Origin: an uncultured Clostridium sp.
Lineage (GTDB): Bacteria; Bacillota; Clostridia; Clostridiales; Clostridiaceae
DNA length: 20,875 nt
Assembly (NCBI RefSeq): GCF_937920395.1
Contig: NZ_CALEVF010000236.1
Span: forward strand, 1 to 20,875
Reading direction: 5' to 3'
The notes below the pieces were generated by a model. That model was not told where the DNA came from. It made no database searches and worked only from the letters and a program-made list of their open reading frames with translations. A program made the translations under genes and the position numbers. Below are positions 14,807-20,875 of this stretch, piece after piece (position 1 is the stretch's first letter; each line of letters begins with the position of its first letter).

Positions 14807-16834
14807 TTACTTATCAAAATACTTACTTACAGTATCCGATACGAGTTTTTCATTTGCTAAATAAGGAATAGTAACATGGTCTGTTCCCATATGTGTATTA
14901 TTAAATTCTATGACCGTTTCTATTGAATGCTCATTTCTTGCCCAAGAACGTCTTGCAACTCCACTCATAACATCCCATGAAATTGCAGATTTAATTATCT
15001 CATCTACTCTATAACTTCCATCAAGTACAAGACCAAATCCTCCATTTATAGATTTTCCAACTCCAACGCCACCCCCGTTATGAAGTGCTACAAGACTCAT
15101 GCCCCTTGCTGCATTTCCTGCAAAACATTGCACAGCCATATCTGCCATAACGTTACTTCCATCTTTTATATTAGAAGTTTCTCTAAATGGTGAATCAGTA
15201 CCACTTACATCATGATGATCTCTACCCATCATAACAATTCCTATCTCTCCTTTTCTTACCATTTCATTAAACTTAAGAGCTATATTTACTCTTCCTGTAG
15301 CATCCTGATAAAGTATTCTTGCTTTGGTACCAACCACAAGATTATTTTTCTCAGCATCCCTTATCCAATTATAGTTATCTCTATCCTGATATCTTCTATT
15401 TGGATCTATACAGCTCATTGCAGCATGATCTGTTTTAATTAAGTCTTCATTTTTCCCACTTAAACATACCCATCTAAATGGTCCATATCCATAATCAAAT
15501 AGTTGAGGTCCCATTATATCTTCTACATAAGATGGAAATATAAAGCCATCCTTTTCATCTACTCCATTTTTAGATATTTCCTTAACTCCAGCATCATAAA
15601 TTGCTTTCATAAATGAGTTACCATAATCAAAGAAATATGTTCCTCTTTCAACCAATATTTTTATAAGTTCAAAATGACGTCTTAAACTCTTATCAACTAA
15701 CTTACAAAAGGTGTCCCTATCATTAGCAAGGAGTTCAGTTCTTTCCTCAAATGTTACTCCCTTAGGACAATAACCACCTTCATATGCAGCATGACAGGAT
15801 GTTTGGTCAGATAACAAGTCAATCTTTTTGTTATTTTTAACTATATACTCTAGCAAATCAACTATATTTCCATGATATCCAATTGACATTGGCTCTTTCT
15901 TTTTCAAATATTCCTCCGCAATTTCAAATACCTCATCAAGATCTGATGATTGCCTCATAACCCATCCTTGATCAAGTCTTGTTTGAATTCTTGATTCATC
16001 GACCTCAGCTACAATGCCAACACTATTTGCAATTTCAATTGCTTTTGGCTGAGCTCCACTCATACCACCCAAACCTGATGTTACAAATATATGACCTCTT
16101 AAGTCACCATCATTGGGAATTCCAAGCTTCATTCTACCTGCATTTAATAAAGTATTATAAGTGCCATGAACTATTCCCTGAGGTCCTATATACATCCATC
16201 CGCCGGCAGTCATTTGTCCGTAATTTGCAACACCCATTTCCTCTGCTATTTCCCAATCCTTTTGATTATCAAACATGCCTATCATTAATGCATTTGTAAT
16301 TATTACTCTTGGTGCACCAGGTTTAGATTTGAAAAGCCCAAGAGGATGTCCGGATTCTAAAACCAAAGTTTGATCTTGAGTCATTATCTGTAGATATTTC
16401 TTTATAAGTCTATATTGCATCCAATTTTGGCATACACTTCCTGTTTCACCGTATGTAACAAGCTCATAAGGATATAAAGCCACATCCGAATCAAGATTAT
16501 TATCAATCATAACCTGAAAAGCTTTACCTTCGGTACATTTTCCTTCATATTCATCTATTGATTTTCCATATATTCTTCCTTCAGGGCGAAATCTGTATCC
16601 ATATATTCTGCCTCTTGTAGTAAGCTCCTTCATAAATTCTGGTATAAGCTCCTCATGATACTTATCTGGAATATAACGAAGTGCATTCTTAAGTGATATT
16701 TCTGTCTGAGATTTTGAAAGGTGGAAACCTCTATCTGGAGCTCTTCTTATCCCCTTAACAAATTTAGGCATATCAGGTAAATAATCATCTAAAGAAATTG
16801 TCATAGCCTCTTTAATATTCATGTTGTTAATCAT
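14807..16834 (-). CDS. hutU: Urocanate hydratase, long form
   Basis: This 675-residue enzyme hydrates urocanate to imidazolone propionate using tightly bound NAD. Recognisable stretches are YGQMTAGGWMYIGPQGIVHGT (205-225), the nucleotide-binding TSGLGGMSGAQPKA (252-265), and RDHHDVSGTDSPFRETSNI (538-556). It is about 120 residues longer than the bacterial enzymes of Bacillus and Pseudomonas and resembles the longer UROC1-like form. The classical signature FQGLPARICW is replaced by TKARILYQD at about 503-511, so the usual active-site cysteine position holds Leu; a cysteine is present nearby in FRWVCLSG (Cys457). GGAAGGA lies six bases before the chosen ATG. It follows hutD by 95 bases and precedes hutI by 22. 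Confidence 0.94.
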   Translation of the reverse strand: MINNMNIKEAMTISLDDYLPDMPKFVKGIRRAPDRGFHLSKSQTEISLKNALRYIPDKYHEELIPEFMKELTTRGRIYGYRFRPEGRIYGKSIDEYEGKCTEGKAFQVMIDNNLDSDVALYPYELVTYGETGSVCQNWMQYRLIKKYLQIMTQDQTLVLESGHPLGLFKSKPGAPRVIITNALMIGMFDNQKDWEIAEEMGVANYGQMTAGGWMYIGPQGIVHGTYNTLLNAGRMKLGIPNDGDLRGHIFVTSGLGGMSGAQPKAIEIANSVGIVAEVDESRIQTRLDQGWVMRQSSDLDEVFEIAEEYLKKKEPMSIGYHGNIVDLLEYIVKNNKKIDLLSDQTSCHAAYEGGYCPKGVTFEERTELLANDRDTFCKLVDKSLRRHFELIKILVERGTYFFDYGNSFMKAIYDAGVKEISKNGVDEKDGFIFPSYVEDIMGPQLFDYGYGPFRWVCLSGKNEDLIKTDHAAMSCIDPNRRYQDRDNYNWIRDAEKNNLVVGTKARILYQDATGRVNIALKFNEMVRKGEIGIVMMGRDHHDVSGTDSPFRETSNIKDGSNVMADMAVQCFAGNAARGMSLVALHNGGGVGVGKSINGGFGLVLDGSYRVDEIIKSAISWDVMSGVARRSWARNEHSIETVIEFNNTHMGTDHVTIPYLANEKLVSDTVSKYFDK

Positions 16835-16929
16835 TCATTATCCTTCCTTTCTATATTTTAACATACTTACATTTTAGTAAAGAATCGTCATTAAAACATC
16901 TATTTTTTAAGTTTATCATCTAAAATAAT

Positions 16930-17562
16930 TTAAGTAGTTAGGAATATTGAAGCTCTTATAATACTCGCTTCTTCCTGACTGCTATAAATTTTGAGTTCTG
17001 AATTGTTTTCTTTTTCTGTTGTAGTTAATAATACTAAATCACCCTTGTTAAGATTTATTATTTTCTTTGTTCCTGTAACTATTTTCGCATCACCTTTCAC
17101 TACATAAAAAGCTTCTGTTATTTGAGAAAACTTTAAAGGAGCATTCACATTGCTGTATAATATTATATCTTTAGTCTCACCTTTATCTAAAAAAATTGAT
17201 TCTAATTTTCCATTATAATCTTGTGCCATCATTAAATTAAAATCTATTACCTTACCAAAACTCTTTGTTGTCCACTCTCCACTAAAATTATCCTGTTCAA
17301 ATCTTTTTAGCACAGTATTATAATGTCCTTCATGTTTAAGAAGTATTTCTCCTTCAATAACCATAATAATTCTAGCTATTCCTGGTAAAGATGTAAATAT
17401 AGATTCTTCTACTTCAACCTTTGCAGAACTTAGCCTCCATTTAAAATTACGATTAACATATAGCGAATCCCTAGGATAAATACAAAGCTCAGTTGTTGTA
17501 CCCCCACGCCATTTACTTGTTTTATATTGCTGTTTTTTAATTATTTCAATATTGTAAGACAT
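16930..17562 (-). CDS. hutD: HutD/Ves-family cupin protein
   Basis: This 210-residue bicupin-like protein has the HutD marks: WRGGTTTEL at 18-26 and SSAKVEVEESIFTSLPGIARIIMVIEGE at about 45-72. HutD is common in hut operons. It has been proposed to bind formiminoglutamate or urocanate and to temper hut expression or flux, but its exact role remains unsettled. The start has AGGAGGA at good spacing. It lies 95 bases after the permease gene, and that gap holds a set of competing inverted repeats (17579-17650), one stem of which ends right at this gene's ribosome binding site. Translation of hutD may therefore be controlled separately from its neighbours. Confidence 0.88.
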   Translation of the reverse strand: MSYNIEIIKKQQYKTSKWRGGTTTELCIYPRDSLYVNRNFKWRLSSAKVEVEESIFTSLPGIARIIMVIEGEILLKHEGHYNTVLKRFEQDNFSGEWTTKSFGKVIDFNLMMAQDYNGKLESIFLDKGETKDIILYSNVNAPLKFSQITEAFYVVKGDAKIVTGTKKIINLNKGDLVLLTTTEKENNSELKIYSSQEEASIIRASIFLTT

Positions 17563-17578
17563 TTATAAATCCTCCTGC

Positions 17579-17650
17579 TACTTCTTAAGATAAACTAATT
17601 CCTCTAAGAAGTATTACATTTTCATGTAACCTTTTAAGGAATTAGTTTAT
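17579..17650 (-). ncRNA. Competing RNA stems in front of hutD, candidate switch
   Basis: Stem A pairs ATAAACTAATTCCT (17590-17603) with AGGAATTAGTTTAT (17637-17650), 14 perfect base pairs. Inside its loop, on the minus strand, TTACAT-GAAA-ATGTAA (17629-17614) forms a 6-bp hairpin with a GNRA tetraloop. Stem B pairs TACTTCTTA (17579-17587) with TAAGAAGTA (17605-17613). A and B are interleaved, so they exclude each other or form a pseudoknot. Stem B ends 2-3 bases from the hutD Shine-Dalgarno sequence. No T-run follows stem A in the direction of transcription, so it is not a standard terminator. A regulatory function is inferred. Confidence 0.5.
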
Positions 17651-17657
17651 TTGTTTA

Positions 17658-19160
17658 TTAATTTTTATTATTTGATTTCTCGCACTCTCTAAGCTCAAAA
17701 TTACATTCCTTGAGAGGGACTATCTTTGTTTTGTTTACTATCTTGTATCCAAGATAAAAACCTATAACCACAAAAATAATTCCATAGTTAGTTATAAAGT
17801 CAAACCAGCTGAAGGTCGTAGCTTTGAAAACCCATATATTGGCACCAAATAAAACAACAACACAAAGTATTAATGCAAATATAGGACCAAAGGGATACCA
17901 CAATGCCTTATATTTTAAGTCTTCAATTTTTCTACCTTGAGCAACATAAGCTTTTCTGAATCTGTAGTGACAAACTGCTATTCCCAACCATGCTATGAAG
18001 ATTGTAATTCCAGACAAGTTGTAAAGTATATAGTATATCTTACCATCACCAACAAGCGATGCAAGGAAAGCTGTTGATGCAACAGCTGCGGTAAGAATAA
18101 GTGCATTTGTTGGAACACCTCTCTTATTTAATTTTCCAAAGCATTTTGGAGCTTTTCCTTCTTTAGCCATCGCGTATATCATACGAGATCCTGCATAAAG
18201 TCCTGAGTTTCCACATGAAAGAACAGAAGTTAATATAACTGCATTCATTATAGAAGCCGCAGCTGCAATACCAGATCTTTGGAATACCATAGTAAATGGG
18301 CTAAATGCTACATCTGATACACTATTTTTCAATAGATTGTGATCAGTAAAAGGAATAATAAAACTAATAACAGCAATTGCACCAATGTAGAATATAAGTA
18401 TTCTCCAAAAAACTGTATTTATTGCTTTTGGTACATCTTTTTCTGGGTTTTCTGATTCACCAGCCGCAAGACCAACCACCTCTGTACCTGCAAAAGAAAA
18501 TCCTGCTACTAAAAAGCCTGATAATATTGCTACTCCACCTCCTACAAATGGGGCAGCATGTCCTTTTCCATCGTTAATCACCCAATTACTAAAACCTATT
18601 GAATGACCTCCCATGATTCCAAATATCATAAGTACACCAACAACAAGAAATACAATAATTGTTACAACCTTAATACTTGCAAACCAAAATTCACCTTCAC
18701 CATATGCTCTTGCAGACATGAGATTTAAACTTACTAAAATAATCAAGAATCCTATACTCCAAAATGTTGTTTGAGTATTAGGCAACCAAAATTTAATAAC
18801 AAGTCCAGCAGCAACCAATTCTGCCGCAACAGTGATAGCCCAGTTAAACCAATAGTTCCAGCCTAGTGCAAATCCCAGTGCCGGATCAATAAATCTTGAT
18901 GCATAGGTTTCAAATGAACCAGCACTTGGTATAAGTGTCGCCATTTCTCCAAGTGATGTCATTAAGAAATACACAAGAATACCCATAATACCGTATGCTA
19001 CAAGTGCACCACCAGGTCCTGAAGAACTAACGGCGTTACCACAAGTAAAGAATAGGCCTGTTCCTATTGCACCCCCTATAGCAATCATATTCATATGTCT
19101 TGGTTTTAGAGATCGTTTTAACCCACTTTCACTTGTATTTGCTACTATATTATCACTCAT
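17658..19160 (-). CDS. APC-family amino acid permease, probable histidine uptake
   Basis: This 500-residue amino acid permease of the AAT/LysP branch of the APC superfamily has twelve predicted membrane segments. The first-segment motif IAIGGAIGTGLFF lies at 26-38, followed by SSGPGGALVAY. Segment six carries FSFAGTEVVGLAAGESENP, typical of the group. The C-terminal 30 residues are charged and cytoplasmic. The family uses proton or sodium symport. Position between hutH and hutD makes histidine (or urocanate) the most likely substrate, though sequence alone would also allow lysine or another basic amino acid. The start has AGGGAGG. It lies 109 bases after hutH; that gap holds no clear terminator. 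Confidence 0.88.
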   Translation of the reverse strand: MSDNIVANTSESGLKRSLKPRHMNMIAIGGAIGTGLFFTCGNAVSSSGPGGALVAYGIMGILVYFLMTSLGEMATLIPSAGSFETYASRFIDPALGFALGWNYWFNWAITVAAELVAAGLVIKFWLPNTQTTFWSIGFLIILVSLNLMSARAYGEGEFWFASIKVVTIIVFLVVGVLMIFGIMGGHSIGFSNWVINDGKGHAAPFVGGGVAILSGFLVAGFSFAGTEVVGLAAGESENPEKDVPKAINTVFWRILIFYIGAIAVISFIIPFTDHNLLKNSVSDVAFSPFTMVFQRSGIAAAASIMNAVILTSVLSCGNSGLYAGSRMIYAMAKEGKAPKCFGKLNKRGVPTNALILTAAVASTAFLASLVGDGKIYYILYNLSGITIFIAWLGIAVCHYRFRKAYVAQGRKIEDLKYKALWYPFGPIFALILCVVVLFGANIWVFKATTFSWFDFITNYGIIFVVIGFYLGYKIVNKTKIVPLKECNFELRECEKSNNKN

Positions 19161-19269
19161 AAAAACCTCCCTTTATTTTATGCTAATAATTAAATATCAA
19201 CCTCGTTCATCCTCTCAGCTATAAAATAGTTTTTTGAATTTGTTGGATTTTATGTCCTTATATGATTTC

Positions 19270-20799
19270 TTAATATTCTATTTCAACTACTTTTTCTACT
19301 GCTTCTAATAATCTTCCGCTCTTAACAAGTTCAGTGACTCTATCTAAATCTTTATACATAACTATATCATACTCAATAAAGTCTACAGATTTTCTAACTA
19401 AATTGTAAGCTTCTTGGGTTGCCATGCCAAGCTTAAATCCAGCACCTTTTCTGAAATCTATAGCTTGACATGCAGCTAATATTTCTGTTGAAACTACTCT
19501 AGATGTATTATCAACTATATCTCTAGCTTTTCTTGCTGCTATTGTTCCCATACTAACTAAATCTTCTTGATTTGCTGATGAAGGTATTGAGTCTACTGAT
19601 GCAGGATGAGCTAGTATTTTATTTTCAGATACTAAAGCTGCTGCTGCATATTGGGTAATCATAAATCCTGAGTTTAATCCACCATGTTTAGCTAAGAATG
19701 CTGGTAAATCATTTAATTGAGGGTTGATTAATCTTTCTAATCTTCTTTCAGATACGCTAGCAATTTCAGCTGCTCCAATTCCTAAGAAGTCAAAACTTAA
19801 TGCCATAGGTTCTCCGTGAAAATTACCTCCTGAAATTACATCCCCTTCTTCTGTTACTATAGGATTATCTGTAACAGAATTTATTTCTATTTCAACTTTA
19901 GTTTTTACATAGTTTATAGTATCTTTACTTGCACCATGAATTTGTGGTACACATCTTAATGAGTAGGCATCCTGCACTCTTATTTCGCCTTGTCTTGTTA
20001 CATAAGTACTACCTTCAACTAATTTTAATATATTTCTTGCTGTTGCTAGTTGTCCTGGATGTGGTCTTAGTACATGAAGTCTTGGATCAAAAGCATCTGT
20101 AATTCCTCTTAAAGCTTCCATTGTTAAAGCTGCCGCTATATCACTAGTTTTTAATAACCTTATGGCATCATAAGTAGCTAAAGCACCTGTTGCAGTTAAA
20201 ACTTGAGTGCCATTTATAAGCGCTAATCCTTCTTTTGCATCAAGTTCTATTATGGTAATTCCTGCTCTTTCCATAGCAATGCTACCTGGTAATATCTCTC
20301 CTTTATACTCTGCTTCACCCTCACCAATCATAGGTAAAACCATATGTGCAAGTGGTGCTAAGTCTCCTGACGCTCCTAAAGATCCTTTTTCAGGAATTAT
20401 TGGATAAACTCCTTTATTAATCATTTCAATCAGTGTTTGTAAAGTAGCCGGTCTTATTCCTGAAAATCCTTTTGATAGTGCATTAGCTCTTAAAAGCATT
20501 ATAGCTCTTACAACATCATTTGAAAATTTAGGACCATATCCACAAGCATGTGAACAAATTAAATTTCTTTGAAGTGTTTTACAATCTTCTTTAGAAATAC
20601 TCACATTACAAAACTCGCCAAAGCCTGTAGTTACACCATAAACAGCCTTTTCATTTTTAACTATATCATCAATTATTGCTCTTGATTTTTTAACTCTTTC
20701 TAGAGCACTTTCTTTTATTGAAACCTTACAACCTCTTCTAGCTATATCTACCATCTCATCTAAAGTTAAATCATTTCCTGTCAAAAATATTTCTTTCAT
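19270..20799 (-). CDS. hutH: Histidine ammonia-lyase
   Basis: This 509-residue enzyme deaminates L-histidine to urocanate and ammonia. The self-forming MIO electrophile comes from Ala143-Ser144-Gly145 within GSLGASGDLAPLAHM. Tyr54 in VYGVTTGFG is the conserved catalytic tyrosine, and FHGEPMALSFD and QEDLVSMG further on are also family marks. The length is that of standard bacterial HutH. AGGAGG lies at good spacing before the ATG. It is the first gene of the hut operon in this window, with an 18-bp palindrome 24 bases upstream of its start codon. Phenylalanine or tyrosine ammonia-lyase is unlikely given the complete hut context. Confidence 0.96.
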   Translation of the reverse strand: MKEIFLTGNDLTLDEMVDIARRGCKVSIKESALERVKKSRAIIDDIVKNEKAVYGVTTGFGEFCNVSISKEDCKTLQRNLICSHACGYGPKFSNDVVRAIMLLRANALSKGFSGIRPATLQTLIEMINKGVYPIIPEKGSLGASGDLAPLAHMVLPMIGEGEAEYKGEILPGSIAMERAGITIIELDAKEGLALINGTQVLTATGALATYDAIRLLKTSDIAAALTMEALRGITDAFDPRLHVLRPHPGQLATARNILKLVEGSTYVTRQGEIRVQDAYSLRCVPQIHGASKDTINYVKTKVEIEINSVTDNPIVTEEGDVISGGNFHGEPMALSFDFLGIGAAEIASVSERRLERLINPQLNDLPAFLAKHGGLNSGFMITQYAAAALVSENKILAHPASVDSIPSSANQEDLVSMGTIAARKARDIVDNTSRVVSTEILAACQAIDFRKGAGFKLGMATQEAYNLVRKSVDFIEYDIVMYKDLDRVTELVKSGRLLEAVEKVVEIEY

Positions 20800-20822
20800 T
20801 TTTCTACCTCCTATAAATTTGT

Positions 20823-20840
20823 GATAGTGTTAACACTATC
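20823..20840. promoter_or_regulatory. 18-bp perfect palindrome in the hutH leader, candidate operator
   Basis: GATAGTGTTAACACTATC is exactly self-complementary and lies 24 bases upstream of the hutH start codon, just before its ribosome binding site. With no loop it cannot form a good RNA hairpin, so a DNA operator for a dimeric repressor is the better reading. No hut regulator is encoded in the window; it may lie beyond position 20875 or elsewhere. Confidence 0.6.
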
Positions 20841-20845
20841 TTTGT

Positions 20846-20874
20846 TTTATTTATTTAAAACCCTGCTATTGCAA
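20846..20874 (-). promoter_or_regulatory. Weak candidate promoter of the hut operon
   Basis: On the minus strand TTGCAA (20874-20869) is followed after 17 bases by AATAAA (20851-20846). The -10 box is poor. If it is real, the palindrome at 20823-20840 would cover the transcription start, as expected for a repressor site. The true promoter could lie beyond the window. Confidence 0.3.
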
Positions 20875-20875
20875 G

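Noticed and set aside
14785..14817. Longer hutI starting inside hutU
   Set aside because: A TTG at 14817 would add 11 residues, but GAGAGGG fits the ATG at 14784 and the added residues are not family-like.
19161..19269. Terminator between hutH and the permease gene
   Set aside because: Only a 4-bp CTAT/ATAG stem is present, and its T-run is on the plus strand, the wrong direction.

Overview
The window looks like chromosomal DNA of an anaerobic, amino-acid-fermenting Clostridium or close relative. It is very AT-rich, with strong AGGAGG-type ribosome binding sites. It encodes a butanol-dehydrogenase-type iron alcohol dehydrogenase, a Clostridium beijerinckii-type NADP secondary-alcohol dehydrogenase, and a complete histidine-degradation (hut) operon that drains into tetrahydrofolate one-carbon chemistry. 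I do not assign a species. I see no tRNA, rRNA, CRISPR array, insertion sequence or phage gene.

Layout. (1) 61-3779, minus strand: a four-gene unit read as metallo-beta-lactamase-fold hydrolase, iron-dependent alcohol dehydrogenase, NfsB-type nitroreductase, DJ-1/PfpI protein. It has a near-consensus promoter at 3751-3779, a 26-bp perfect palindrome in the leader, and a terminator at 61-86. The mix suggests handling of aldehydes, nitro compounds or other electrophiles. (2) 3883-6316: an AEC-family permease (minus) and an NADP-dependent secondary alcohol dehydrogenase (plus) are divergently transcribed from a 325-bp region with one good promoter each way. (3) 6537-8224: an unlisted 42-residue membrane protein (plus, TTG start) faces a J-domain/TPR/SEC-C protein (minus) with its own promoter. 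(4) 8281-20840, minus strand: the hut operon in the order hutH, permease, hutD, hutU, hutI, ftcD, fhs, fchA, then a strong internal terminator, then hutG and a FolT-like ECF S component.

How the hut genes work together. Histidine enters by the APC permease. HutH, HutU and HutI convert it through urocanate and imidazolone propionate to N-formimino-L-glutamate. Two fates are encoded in the same cluster. FtcD moves the formimino group to tetrahydrofolate, FchA releases ammonia to give methenyl-THF, and Fhs run in reverse can give formate plus ATP; the methenyl-to-formyl-THF cyclohydrolase step is not encoded here. Alternatively HutG hydrolyses the intermediate directly to glutamate and formamide. 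The terminal FolT-like gene overlaps hutG by four bases and may supply the folate that the first branch needs.

The most interesting features are this two-branch layout with a terminator exactly at the branch boundary, a set of mutually exclusive RNA stems in front of hutD, an 18-bp perfect palindrome in the hutH leader, the small membrane protein, and the palindrome in the electrophile-operon leader. No regulator of either operon lies inside the window.
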